Shown piece by piece: positions 45,331-54,420 of a DNA stretch of 64,000 nucleotides. The notes below the pieces were generated by a model. It did no database searches and was not told the DNA's origin. It worked only from the letters and a program-made list of their open reading frames with translations. This stretch comes from Niallia alba (GTDB taxonomy: Bacteria > Bacillota > Bacilli > Bacillales > Cytobacillaceae), in assembly GCF_012933555.1 (NCBI RefSeq), contig NZ_JABBPK010000001.1, positions 1,590,001 to 1,654,000 of the forward strand, given 5' to 3'. Made by a program: the position numbers and the translations under genes. Position 1 is the first letter of the stretch. Every line of letters begins with the position of its first letter.

Positions 45331-46899
45331 TTAATCAAAGTGTGTAATTGTCATATTCTTAAAGATTGCTGTTCCTCCATCTGCATACAACGTGATGCCT
45401 TGATCAACCGCATGAGGAAATATTAAATTCGATTGCACAACCTTCCCATCATCTACAAAAAACTCGATACTACTTTTATCAACCAGGATCTTTAAATGTA
45501 CTTGTTTTTGTTCAGCAGGAAAGGGGGCTGTACTTTCTGAATGTGAATTCTGCTGATCTGGATGTTCGGTAAAAGAACGATCTACATACGAGTAGTTTTC
45601 TTTTATAAATATTCCTACATTCACATATCGCGTTTGATCAGAAGATTCTCTAAGTCTTAAACCGACATTATCTAACTCTGTCCATGAGATGTCTGTCTCT
45701 AGTTGATAAATTTCTCCTGTCATCTCTAGTTGCTTTTGGCCGTTTACTTCTATTTCCTTTAGATGATCTTTTGTCTTGGCCAGGTTGTTGTATGCTTCGA
45801 TTGGTTGGGAAGCTAAATAATAGGAATTTTCCCCATTATTTTTTAATTGAATTTGTCGAACAACAGAATCCATTCCGTTAAAGTCTTCTTGTAATGTAGG
45901 GGTATTGTCGGCATAATTCCAATTATTCATCCACGCAAAAGCATATCTTTTCTTGTAATCTTCACTATTGCTTCCATCTTCAAATGTTACCCCAGCATAC
46001 CAATCTAAACCATAATCAAGCCATTGGGGTTCTGGATGATCAGCTGTAAAATGGTTTCCATCAAATTGACCAATCCAATAAGCATAAGTAGCGGGCTGAT
46101 TCTTTGTTTTTCCATTTGCGCTCGCAGCAAGCACCCATTTGAAGCTTCCATCATTTGTTTGCATATAGTAAAGGTCCGGACATTCCACAATTCCTATATC
46201 ATTTGTGAAGAAATCGCTGAGGTATGTCCAATCTTTCATATTAGAGGATTCATAAAAACCAATCTTTGTTCCTTCTGCCATTAACATTATCCATTTATGA
46301 TACTCTTTTGACCAAATGATTTTGGGATCACGAAAATCATCGGTTCCAGGATTTGTCATAACAGGCGTATCGCTGTATGAAGTGAATGTACTGCCATTAT
46401 CGAGGCTGTACCACAAGAACTGTTCTTGTTTTTGCTGATTGGCTGATGGCTGAGTGACGATTGCGATAAGTGCGCCATATCCAAATCCAGCTGTATTCTC
46501 TTTATCAACAACGACAGAACCTGACCAAGGGTCTCCATTTTGATTTGTGTATTTTGGAATGGCAATTCCTTTATCCTTCCAGTGCACTAAATCTTTTGAA
46601 ACAGCATGTCTCCATTCTGTGCCATTACCGTCAGGATAATCACCATTGTAAAGATAATAGTAATGATAGAAGCCATCTAAATAGATTGGTTTTTGCGGAT
46701 CATTTTTCCACTTGTCAGGTGTAGTGAAATGGTATTTGGCACGATAGGATTGACCATCAGAAACAACGGTCTTTTCTTGCTGGTCTACTGTTTCAGTAAA
46801 AACCTTAGTGATTTGATGCCAAAATAAGAGGATGCCGACAAGTATAATAAGGCATAAGAGAAATAGGACTTTCTGTGTGTGCTTTGCTGGTTTCTTCAA
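45331..46899 (-). CDS. levB: Membrane-anchored GH32 endolevanase, LevB-like
   Basis: The 522-residue protein has a single N-terminal TM helix (about 9-30) without lipobox or clear signal cleavage site, then a GH32 domain. The first motif reads KWKNDPQKP (nucleophile Asp), with DFRDPKIIW and VECPDLYY (acid/base Glu). The WKNDPQKPIYLDGFYHYYYLYN stretch is characteristic of LevB (YveB), an endolevanase. In B. subtilis levB follows sacB; here the same order occurs but with about 535 bp of repeats in between. It starts at TTG 46899 behind GCGGTGATATTAC. Confidence 0.88.
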   Translation of the reverse strand: MKKPAKHTQKVLFLLCLIILVGILLFWHQITKVFTETVDQQEKTVVSDGQSYRAKYHFTTPDKWKNDPQKPIYLDGFYHYYYLYNGDYPDGNGTEWRHAVSKDLVHWKDKGIAIPKYTNQNGDPWSGSVVVDKENTAGFGYGALIAIVTQPSANQQKQEQFLWYSLDNGSTFTSYSDTPVMTNPGTDDFRDPKIIWSKEYHKWIMLMAEGTKIGFYESSNMKDWTYLSDFFTNDIGIVECPDLYYMQTNDGSFKWVLAASANGKTKNQPATYAYWIGQFDGNHFTADHPEPQWLDYGLDWYAGVTFEDGSNSEDYKKRYAFAWMNNWNYADNTPTLQEDFNGMDSVVRQIQLKNNGENSYYLASQPIEAYNNLAKTKDHLKEIEVNGQKQLEMTGEIYQLETDISWTELDNVGLRLRESSDQTRYVNVGIFIKENYSYVDRSFTEHPDQQNSHSESTAPFPAEQKQVHLKILVDKSSIEFFVDDGKVVQSNLIFPHAVDQGITLYADGGTAIFKNMTITHFD

Positions 46900-47030
46900 G
46901 TAATATCACCGCGCTTATCCTGTATTTCTTGCTATTGGTAAAAGAGGGTGGGACAAAGCAAAATAAATAATGGATAAAGACGAACAATCTCTAATTTAGT
47001 GGTGTATCCAATTCGTTCCATTGCGTTACA

Positions 47031-47122
47031 GACACTCCTTTTCCGCGGGGAGCAACCTAAGCCTCCTCGGCAAGCCTGTGGGGTCTTAGGCTTTGCTCTA
47101 TTTCCCGCAGGAGTTGAGTGTC
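47031..47122 (-). repeat. Bacillaceae-type hairpin repeat A
   Basis: Outer arms GACACTC/GAGTGTC enclose GAGCAA...TTGCTC and CCTAAG...CTTAGG nested stems. The complementary strand begins with GGAGTGGAAG at 47131-47122, the same start as the core of the terminator-embedded elements. It faces repeat B head to head. Confidence 0.75.
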
Positions 47123-47192
47123 TTCCACTCCATTTCACTCCGTTTTTAAAGAGTATTTCGTTCCAACTTTTTTTTCAAAAGAACTAAATGGA

Positions 47193-47303
47193 GCAGACTG
47201 AATACACGGAGACTCCTATGGGAGCTGCGAGAAAGTCCAAGACCCCGCAGGAACGAGGAGGCTTGGCGCTCGCCCCATGGAAAGCGAAGTGTATTCAGTC
47301 TGC
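47193..47303 (+). repeat. Bacillaceae-type hairpin repeat B
   Basis: Perfect 15-bp outer arms (GCAGACTGAATACAC and complement) enclose a GC-rich core with GGAGACTCCTATGGGA, AAGACCCCGCAGG and CCCCATGGAAAGCG, the same layout as the cores at 2451-2568 and about 30890-30990. Confidence 0.8.
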
Positions 47304-47344
47304 GGGTGATTACCACATACCTTTTTTCTTCAATAAATAAAAAT

Positions 47345-47394
47345 CCCAAACAATTATACGAATCCTTTTTAGTATGAATGTATAATTGTTCGGG
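47345..47394 (-). terminator. Terminator after sacB
   Basis: On the minus strand CCCGAACAATTATAC pairs with GTATAATTGTTTGGG (one G-U), followed by ATTTTTATTTATT. It would uncouple sacB from levB. Confidence 0.8.
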
Positions 47395-47434
47395 TTATAT
47401 TAAATTGAAATACTTTTATCCCAACCTCGTTTGT

Positions 47435-48901
47435 TTATTTATTTATAGTGATTTGACCTTGTTCTAAAATGCTATTTTTTACTACAGAAGTTTTATTGCC
47501 TTTAATATTTAATAAAAAGCTTGGAGCAAAAGTGGATTGATGATCTTCAAATAATCCTCTGTTTGTCATATAGCTTGTGACAACTACATTGTCACTGTTC
47601 TTTTGTGGAATCGCAAAATGAGCGTAGTTCCATGTAATATCATTTGGATCTAGATTTTGATGTAAGACAATACCTGTTTTGTTTAAAGGTTTATATGGTC
47701 CAGTAATAGAATTAGCTACATATCCTAATAGGTAAATATCTTTGTCGTTAATGCCATCAATAGTCATTTTTGAACCTCTGGAACTTGTAAATAGATACCA
47801 TTTTCCGTCTTTTTCGAAGATATTCGCACGTTCAATTTCATCTGTAACAGTGTTGGAAGCAATTAACGGCTTCATTTCTTTTTTTAGTGTGTAATCATCA
47901 TTAATCTCAATGATTCCTAATGCACCATTTGCTAGTGTTGCTAAATTCTTTTTCGGGCTTTGTAATAACTGCTCTTTTTCTGTTCTGAAAAATTTAGTGC
48001 TGCCCCCATAATAGATTTTATTAAATAATGATTCTTCTCCTTGATAGCCATAATCTGTTCCTGTATTAGCTTCAAATACAAGATATTTATGGCCATTGTC
48101 TTCAACGTAGTGAGGATCTCTTAATGTATGGTTATCTGCATAATTCCCACCCGAAAAAGCTTGATCAACTGTTTGGTATACAGATCCATCTCCACCATCA
48201 TAGATGGATTTATGATCTTCCACACCATCGATTTTTAATGTATTTGCATCTAGTTTAGATACATTAACTTGGGCAGTGGTTAATGTTTGTTTTCCAAAAA
48301 ATCCATGATCAGGATCCCAGCCTTGACGATTCGTATAGAATAAGCGAATTTTGCCATCAGAAGTGAAAGTGGCTGAACCAGACCATTCTTCTGCTTGATT
48401 GTTTAAAATAACATCATTGGTAGCATATTTATCGCTGTCTTTAAATACTCTTCCTGCATTTTTCCATGCATCAATGGAATTATCACCAATTTTTTTATAG
48501 AACATGTAAATAAATGTATCCCATCCTCTATCAGGATCTCCAGCTAATCCAAATACAATTTGATAGCCATTATATTCTGCAACTGTGCCATCTGCATTTT
48601 GTAACGGCCATGTATCCCAGACATCTAAATCAATTAAATTACCTTTTTCATCATAGCCCTTTGCTGAAGGGATGTTTTTAATTGTTGATTCATCAAAAGC
48701 TGGCACTTTAAATTTAGAATCGTTTTGTTGTTCCGTCATTTTTTCCATATCAAATCGAGTGATATGTGAAATACCATAAGATTCTTTGTGGTCTGACTTT
48801 TCCTTTTGTTTTGCAAAAGCTAGTGATCCACTACCTCCCAATAAGATAGCAGCACTCAATGATACGACTGTTGCTTGTTTAGCAAGCTTGTTCAATTTCA
48901 T
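47435..48901 (-). CDS. sacB: Levansucrase
   Basis: The 488-residue secreted GH68 enzyme transfers fructose from sucrose to a growing levan chain. Signal peptide 1-30 (LAFA-KQKEK). Catalytic residues: nucleophile Asp96 in VWDTWP, transition-state Asp262 in TLRDPHY, acid/base Glu357 in DEIERAN; WSGSA is also kept. Close to B. subtilis SacB in length and motifs. ATG behind CTAGGAGGTAAACC. No SacY-type antiterminator site could be recognised in the leader, so regulation may differ from B. subtilis; the upstream palindromes and the nearby YesM/YesN pair are candidates. Confidence 0.95.
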   Translation of the reverse strand: MKLNKLAKQATVVSLSAAILLGGSGSLAFAKQKEKSDHKESYGISHITRFDMEKMTEQQNDSKFKVPAFDESTIKNIPSAKGYDEKGNLIDLDVWDTWPLQNADGTVAEYNGYQIVFGLAGDPDRGWDTFIYMFYKKIGDNSIDAWKNAGRVFKDSDKYATNDVILNNQAEEWSGSATFTSDGKIRLFYTNRQGWDPDHGFFGKQTLTTAQVNVSKLDANTLKIDGVEDHKSIYDGGDGSVYQTVDQAFSGGNYADNHTLRDPHYVEDNGHKYLVFEANTGTDYGYQGEESLFNKIYYGGSTKFFRTEKEQLLQSPKKNLATLANGALGIIEINDDYTLKKEMKPLIASNTVTDEIERANIFEKDGKWYLFTSSRGSKMTIDGINDKDIYLLGYVANSITGPYKPLNKTGIVLHQNLDPNDITWNYAHFAIPQKNSDNVVVTSYMTNRGLFEDHQSTFAPSFLLNIKGNKTSVVKNSILEQGQITINK

Positions 48902-49139
48902 GGTTTACCTCCTAGAATGTGAAAAGATAAGGACAGGGTAAAGCTGCTGATTTATAAAAACAAAGCAGCAAATACACCGTGTTTCTAATAAAATTATAGG
49001 TTAATCTAGTTTCTGCGCATATGGCATAGATTGATAGAAATCTAGTCTTATATTGATATAAGATAAATCGAATATACTAGGGGATGTAATAGAAGAACGG
49101 GACCTTCTTACTTATTTCAGATAGAGAGAATGAATGTTT
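48902..49139 (-). promoter_or_regulatory. sacB leader/promoter region with two palindromes
   Basis: Upstream of sacB lie a CTAG(A)TTTCT/AGAAACTAG inverted repeat (49006-49045) and a perfect TCTTATA-TTGA-TATAAGA dyad (49046-49063). A weak GCTGC/GCAGC hairpin lies nearer the gene. They may be regulator sites; the IS200-type element begins just beyond. Confidence 0.4.
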
Positions 49140-49885
49140 GCAAAAATCAAAACCACCAGTGTGAACTGGTGGTTTGCTCTGCGGCTGAAAGCCTCTCTTA
49201 CCGGCCTTGGCCTTAAAGGCCCACTGAAAGGGTTTCCCTTTTGCACCACATTCTCTCACCAATTCTAAAGAATTCCGTTATTTCTTCTTATTTTTTTCTC
49301 CTGTAAACGGATCAAACTCTTCGAACAATGTTAACTGGTCAGCTCGGTAGTCTTCTACCAGCTGATTTCGAATGTATTCTTGTATTTGCTTTTTGTTTCG
49401 GCCTACGGTATCAACATAGAAGCCACGACACCAAAATTTACGATTTCCATATCGGTACTTTAAATTGGCATGTCTATCGAAAATCATGAGACTACTTTTT
49501 CCTTTCAAGTAACCCATGAACTGAGACACACTTAATTTTGGTGGGATACTTACTAACATATGAATGTGGTCAGGACAAGCATTGGCTTCATGAATGACAA
49601 CACCCTTTCGTTCACACAAATCCCGGATAATTTGTCCAATACTCTTTTTGTATTTCCCATAAATAATTTGTCTTCTGTACTTTGGTGCAAATACGATGTG
49701 ATACTTACAATTCCATGTCGTGTGTGCTAAACTATTCATGTCCTTCAAGGGGCATACCTCCTTCTATGGCGAGTTAAAGTGGTCGGGAAACCAACTTTAT
49801 CCTACCATTTGAAGGGGGGTTTTTTAATACCACGCTTGAAGCTCTTTAGAACCCCCGGCATAGCCAGGGGTTTTCGAAACCACAC
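49140..49885 (-). mobile_element. IS200/IS605-family insertion sequence
   Basis: It comprises a Y1 transposase gene with subterminal hairpins: AAACCACCAGT/ACTGGTGGTTT at 49150-49175 near one end and CCCC-GGC/GCC-GGGG at about 49852-49870 near the other. There is no terminal inverted repeat or target duplication, as expected for this family. An AAAG-TGGT/ACCA-CTTT hairpin (49776-49798) lies before the transposase start and may limit its translation. The exact ends are estimated. It lies between the sacB promoter and the ABC lipoprotein's terminator. Confidence 0.75.
49278..49748 (-). CDS. tnpA: IS200/IS605-family transposase TnpA
   Basis: The 156-residue HUH single-strand transposase has the metal-binding HxH in CPDHIHML (His61, His63) and nucleophile Tyr125 in IQEYIRNQL; it begins AHTTWNCKYHIVFAPKYRRQ, the family start. 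It is intact, so the element may be active. No TnpB/IscB accessory gene is present. It starts at TTG 49748 behind GGAGGTATG. Confidence 0.92.
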   Translation of the reverse strand: MKDMNSLAHTTWNCKYHIVFAPKYRRQIIYGKYKKSIGQIIRDLCERKGVVIHEANACPDHIHMLVSIPPKLSVSQFMGYLKGKSSLMIFDRHANLKYRYGNRKFWCRGFYVDTVGRNKKQIQEYIRNQLVEDYRADQLTLFEEFDPFTGEKNKKK

Positions 49886-49920
49886 AAACAAAAAATCGCT
49901 CCCTGCAAAAGGGAGCGATT
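49884..49920 (-). terminator. Terminator after the ABC lipoprotein gene
   Basis: AATCGCTCCC pairs with GGGAGCGATT and is followed on the minus strand by TTTTTGTTTG. The IS element ends right next to it. Confidence 0.85.
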
Positions 49921-49932
49921 AGAAGGCGGGAA

Positions 49933-51219
49933 TTAGTGGGAAGACGAAGCGGCAGCCCTTTCCCAAGATTTTTGAAATTCTTGCAGCAATTGTTCTCGAT
50001 TTAGCTGATTACCTACGTATAATTGCATAGCTAATCCAAACTCTTCTCGTGCACTACCAGGAAAGGAAAACCAATTGGCTCTAAGGGTGTTTCCTGTTTG
50101 ATAGTAGTTCATAATTTCCGTTGCAAGCGGTCCTAGATGGTGTGCCTCTATATGGTCAAAAGCTGGAATGAATTTAAATTGTTCTGTCATAAAGGACTTT
50201 CCTTGCTCTGAAAATACCATCCAGTTTAGAAAAATTTTGGCTGCTTTTTTCTTTTCAGCAGATGATTGCTTGTTAACTACCCAATAATTAGAAACGTTAA
50301 CAACGATTGCGTCAGCTGGTTCCTCGTTAATAGGAATTGGCAGAAATCCAATGTTCATGTTCGGAGACTGCTGATCAATCATTGGCTGAATCCAATTGCC
50401 TTGTTGGATCATCGCAGCTTTTCCCGAAGCGAAGAGATCAACTTCTGTATTATAGTCCGTTGTTAGGGGATTTTGGTTTCCATATTTGATGGTAGTATCA
50501 AGTAAAGAAATAATATCTAAGAATTTTTGATTGTTCGTAATTTTTGTGGTTCCTTTGTTTAGTTGGGCAATAAATGCTTCAGGATCATCTTGTTGTGCAA
50601 ATGCAATATTTAAGAGATGATCACCAAGCTTCCACTCTTCATAATATCCAGTTGCAAAGGGCGTAATACCAGATTCTTCTAATGTTTGTGCTGCAGCCTG
50701 TAACTCAGATAACGTTCTAGGAAGCGTATGAATTCCTGCCTTATGGAATAAATCTTTGTTATATATGAATCCATATCCTTCTATATTAAGGGGCATTCCA
50801 TACACTTTGCCATCCATTGTTACAGGTTTCAAGGTGTCTTTGTATGCATGTGAAATCCATGGTTGATCAGATAGATCTTCTAAATAGTCACTCCATATCT
50901 TCACATTGTCATACCCTGTATTTGTAAAAATATCAGGACCATTCCCTGCTGCAATTTGAGCTTTCAAATCAGCAAGATCATCAGCAGCACCACCTACAGT
51001 GTGAACCTGAATATCTATATTTGGATGTTCGCGTTCATATGCCATCACCATTTCTTCAAATTGGGTAGAAATTTCTACTTTTGGATTTCGGATAGTTAGT
51101 GTGATGCGTTCATCGGCTGTTTTTCTTTCGCTTGAGTCTTCTTCTGATTTTGGCTGACAAGCTGAAAGTGCAACAATCAACAATCCTGCAATAAGCCATG
51201 TGAATGTCCACTTTGTCAT
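49933..51219 (-). CDS. Extracellular sugar-binding lipoprotein
   Basis: The 428-residue family-1 solute-binding protein has signal peptide and lipobox LSAC (Cys21). The lobes include YEREHPNIDIQVHTVGG and GNGPDIFTN, usual for sugar importers (MsmE/YesO type). It is the third gene of a kinase-regulator-lipoprotein set; no permease genes follow. It may feed another importer or act as an external sensor for the adjacent kinase. Start ATG with AGGAGTGAAATT. Confidence 0.85.
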   Translation of the reverse strand: MTKWTFTWLIAGLLIVALSACQPKSEEDSSERKTADERITLTIRNPKVEISTQFEEMVMAYEREHPNIDIQVHTVGGAADDLADLKAQIAAGNGPDIFTNTGYDNVKIWSDYLEDLSDQPWISHAYKDTLKPVTMDGKVYGMPLNIEGYGFIYNKDLFHKAGIHTLPRTLSELQAAAQTLEESGITPFATGYYEEWKLGDHLLNIAFAQQDDPEAFIAQLNKGTTKITNNQKFLDIISLLDTTIKYGNQNPLTTDYNTEVDLFASGKAAMIQQGNWIQPMIDQQSPNMNIGFLPIPINEEPADAIVVNVSNYWVVNKQSSAEKKKAAKIFLNWMVFSEQGKSFMTEQFKFIPAFDHIEAHHLGPLATEIMNYYQTGNTLRANWFSFPGSAREEFGLAMQLYVGNQLNREQLLQEFQKSWERAAASSSH

Positions 51220-51266
51220 AATTTCACTCCTGCTATTTCACTCTCATTTATTATTGATGGTGGTAT

Positions 51267-52424
51267 CTACTTTGCGTCCAACGTTTTCTGACAGTTTCTG
51301 TACTCAAATGGCGTTAAGCCAACCATTTTTTTAAATAATTTTGAAAAGTACTTTTCATCTTGATAACCGAGTAATAAAGCAATTGCATAAATGTTTTCAT
51401 CTTTTTCCCGAAGCAAGTATTTAGCTCTCTCGATTCTCAGTTTCATAATATATTTGGATAAAGGCATGCCTGTTTGCTGTTTGAATTTTCTAGAGATATG
51501 CTCGCGACTTAAGAAAAATCGATTAGAAAGTTTTTCTAAACTTAATTCTTCCATATAATAAGTATCAACATAAGAAACAATATCCTGCATTCGCTTGGCA
51601 TCGTCTATATCATTTAAACGGTGAATCGTCCGGTAATTTTGTTCTTCCACTGCTTTTTGCATCGATTGATAAGACTCATGGATTTTTCCCAACGATAGAA
51701 GTGACGCTCCATTTACGATTCGGATAGGGATATCGAATTGCTGAATAATCCATTCTTCAACAGACAGCCATTGTTGGCTAGTAGTAATTACTAAGCAAAG
51801 GCTATGATCATGTTGAAGGGCAAAAGCATTTCCTATTCCTTCTTCTATAAGTTGATTGGCAAGTAATTGGATATATGGCTCAGAATGGTGCATCTGATAA
51901 AAAGAAATAAGCGTTAGTTCATACTCGACTGTATCGGGAAGACTAGAAGCAAGCTCTATTAAGTCAAATTCTTCTCCCATACAAGCTTGTGTAGCCAATT
52001 GATTCAAACGCAGTCTTTTTGCGTCTTCTAAAACACCTGCATCTTTATTTTCGGTTATCCATGTTTGTACTGCTTCTGATAAAGTATTGTTTAAAGATTC
52101 AGCTTCAATCGGTTTTAATAAATAATCAAAGCTGCTGCACTGGATTGCTTTTCGCATATAGGTATAATCGTCAAATCCTGTAATCAGAATAACCTTACCA
52201 GAATAAGAAATGGAATCTAGCCACTCAATTATTTCTATGCCATCCATTTTCGGCATCTTCACATCTGTAAAGATAATTTCCGGTTTTTGTTTTTTGATGA
52301 TTTTTATTGCGTCTTCTCCATTGCTAGCTTCTAAGATGGTCGTGATTCCGTTTTTTTTCCATTCACCAATATAGCGAATAACATATCGTACATTAATTTC
52401 GTCGTCTATAATAAGAACTTTCAA
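51267..52424 (-). CDS. AraC-type response regulator, YesN-like
   Basis: The 385-residue protein has an N-terminal receiver (phospho-acceptor Asp54 in IIFTDVKMPKMDG), a linker (about 120-275), and a C-terminal AraC DNA-binding domain (about 280-385; LSNRFFLSREHISRKFKQQTG, then AIALLLGYQDEKYFSKLFKK). Such regulators activate sugar-use genes in Bacillaceae. TTG 52424 is taken as start behind GAGGAGC; an ATG at 52469 lacks a ribosome site and would abut the kinase's stop. Targets may include sacB/levB or the lipoprotein gene. Confidence 0.82.
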   Translation of the reverse strand: MKVLIIDDEINVRYVIRYIGEWKKNGITTILEASNGEDAIKIIKKQKPEIIFTDVKMPKMDGIEIIEWLDSISYSGKVILITGFDDYTYMRKAIQCSSFDYLLKPIEAESLNNTLSEAVQTWITENKDAGVLEDAKRLRLNQLATQACMGEEFDLIELASSLPDTVEYELTLISFYQMHHSEPYIQLLANQLIEEGIGNAFALQHDHSLCLVITTSQQWLSVEEWIIQQFDIPIRIVNGASLLSLGKIHESYQSMQKAVEEQNYRTIHRLNDIDDAKRMQDIVSYVDTYYMEELSLEKLSNRFFLSREHISRKFKQQTGMPLSKYIMKLRIERAKYLLREKDENIYAIALLLGYQDEKYFSKLFKKMVGLTPFEYRNCQKTLDAK

Positions 52425-52473
52425 ATTGAATGGGCTCCTCGAAAAGAATGGTTTGCAATGATGAACCATCTAT

Positions 52474-54225
52474 TTAATTTTGCATCGGGATATATAGCTT
52501 TACGATAAAGCCATGCCCCTCGTTGGTATCTATCTCTAAACCTGCTTTTGATTCGTAGTTTAGAAGAAGACGGTCATGTATATTTTTTAAACCAATATGC
52601 TCGTGAGAAAATTCGCCAGCATAAGGAGCACGATAGATATTACTCCTTAAAGTCTCCAGCTCTTCTGCTGATAAACTTGAGTAGTCATTTTCAACGATTA
52701 GATATAAAAAATCTTCTTTATTTTCGCCTGTTATATATAATGTAGAATTAAAATAGCCTTGTTCATAGCAATGTTTAAAGTAGTTCTCTACAAGTGGCTG
52801 GAGTATCATACTAGGGATTTTTATCCCCTGAATTTCTTCACTTATATGAATAGAGTAGTTTAGCTTACTGCCAAAACGTTCCCGTTGCAGCGTTAAGTAT
52901 GCTTTTATATAATCCAGTTCTTCACGAACTAGAACCCACTGATCTGCTCGGATAGAGTATCTCATCATTTTTGATAAGGATGTCACAAGTTGATAGATTT
53001 TAGGAGAGCTATTTTGCAGCGCAACTGCTCCTATGGATTGAAGAGCATTAAATAGAAAGTGTGGATTCACTTGAGATTTAAGTGCTCGTAATTGATTTTT
53101 TCTATTCTCAATCTCCAATTTGTATTCCCGATCAATATGGAGATTTATACGCTCCAACATTTCTTTCATATGCTTTTCTAGATGACCAATTTCGTCTTCG
53201 CGGTTGTCGGTAAAAGGAATATTTAAATTTCCTCCTTTAATAGAAAGCACCTTTTGGCTGAGCACTTTAATAGGACGTGATATATAATAGGCAAGGATGC
53301 TGATCATTAATAGTCCTAGTACCCCCACCCCTATCCCAACCAGTATGTTGGTGTAAGCGGTTTGTCTAGCATCATAAAATAATCTATCACTAGGTGTCAC
53401 CTTTACGATTTTCCACTGATGAAGTGGTTTTGATAATGTTTTAGATAAGATAATATCATTGCTTTTATCCTGGCTGGCATGAAGGAATTTCTCATCTGCT
53501 GTTTTTCCTATTAGGGAATGAACATTTGTATACATTACAATATCATGTTCATTAAGAAGATAAATGGAATCACCTTTCTCCTGTAATAGATTCCTGCAAA
53601 TCTGTGCATACTTGTCTAGATCCATATCAATTGTAATAACCCCAAGAAATTCTTTGGATAGAGGATCCAATATTTTATGATGGATAGTCATAACCTCTGT
53701 TTTGTCTGATTCAGGTATAATCGCGGCATTATTATAGTTTCCAATCGTATGGGGAGGCTCTATTAAAAAACGTGAATTTGAATGAATCAGCTCTTGCATG
53801 GAGTCTAGCATCATAAAATCATTTTGCGGTTTTCTTGCGCTGATCATCCCATTATAAATAGTGAATGATTCTTTATTCTTATCCAAATAAAAACGAATTT
53901 GGCGGATTTCGGAACGCATCAGGAAAAAAGTTTCAATATTTTCTTCCATAGCAATTGGATTAAAATAAATGGAATCTTCATAGCCATTAGTGAAAATCCG
54001 AAAAAAGTCTGGATTTCTATATAAAATATAGGGAAGGTTAATCATATCGTTAAAATATTGTTCTAATTCTTTGGATAATTTATCTAATTGTTCTTTGCTG
54101 TTTTGCAGTTCATGCTGTTCGACACTATCCTTTGTATATCCATAAATAATTAAAACCGTTAAAAAATAGGGCAGGATAATGAAAGCAAGAAGCATAAAAA
54201 ATAAACGGCTTTGAATGCTTTTCAT
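52474..54225 (-). CDS. Sensor histidine kinase, YesM-like
   Basis: The 583-residue membrane kinase has TM1 (about 8-30), a large extracytoplasmic dCache-like sensor (about 31-290), TM2 (about 293-314), HAMP (about 315-367), a His_kinase domain with His389 in QVNPHFLFNAL, and an HATPase domain. The class pairs with YesN-type regulators and often senses carbohydrates. ATG 54225 behind GAAAGGAACTT is preferred to upstream ATGs without a ribosome site. A cre-like box lies about 200 bp upstream. Confidence 0.87.
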   Translation of the reverse strand: MKSIQSRLFFMLLAFIILPYFLTVLIIYGYTKDSVEQHELQNSKEQLDKLSKELEQYFNDMINLPYILYRNPDFFRIFTNGYEDSIYFNPIAMEENIETFFLMRSEIRQIRFYLDKNKESFTIYNGMISARKPQNDFMMLDSMQELIHSNSRFLIEPPHTIGNYNNAAIIPESDKTEVMTIHHKILDPLSKEFLGVITIDMDLDKYAQICRNLLQEKGDSIYLLNEHDIVMYTNVHSLIGKTADEKFLHASQDKSNDIILSKTLSKPLHQWKIVKVTPSDRLFYDARQTAYTNILVGIGVGVLGLLMISILAYYISRPIKVLSQKVLSIKGGNLNIPFTDNREDEIGHLEKHMKEMLERINLHIDREYKLEIENRKNQLRALKSQVNPHFLFNALQSIGAVALQNSSPKIYQLVTSLSKMMRYSIRADQWVLVREELDYIKAYLTLQRERFGSKLNYSIHISEEIQGIKIPSMILQPLVENYFKHCYEQGYFNSTLYITGENKEDFLYLIVENDYSSLSAEELETLRSNIYRAPYAGEFSHEHIGLKNIHDRLLLNYESKAGLEIDTNEGHGFIVKLYIPMQN

Positions 54226-54420
54226 ATTAAGAAGTTCCTTTCTTTCCATTAATATCATTATCTAGCCTTAAAAAAATTTAGTAGTACTCAATAAACCATT
54301 TCTTTAAATCTAAATCTTTTTTTACAAATAAGTCAATATACATAGATGGAAAGAAAGCTAGGAGATATTTTTGGCGTTTTATCCATTAAACCGCTGAATG
54401 GCATCGCTTACTAATGGTAG

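Larger units (their letters stand above)
46900..47434. other. Repeat-filled gap between sacB and levB
   Basis: It contains two large hairpin repeats in opposite orientation (47031-47122 and 47193-47303) and the sacB terminator (47345-47394). No gene is seen; open frames here only trace the repeats. Confidence 0.75.

Noticed and set aside
46932-47349. Several 60-70 codon frames between sacB and levB
   Set aside because: They are translations of the two hairpin repeats.
49749-49890. A TnpB/IscB or omega-RNA partner of the IS200-type element
   Set aside because: Only hairpin-bearing non-coding DNA lies here; there is no room for a tnpB gene and none is adjacent.
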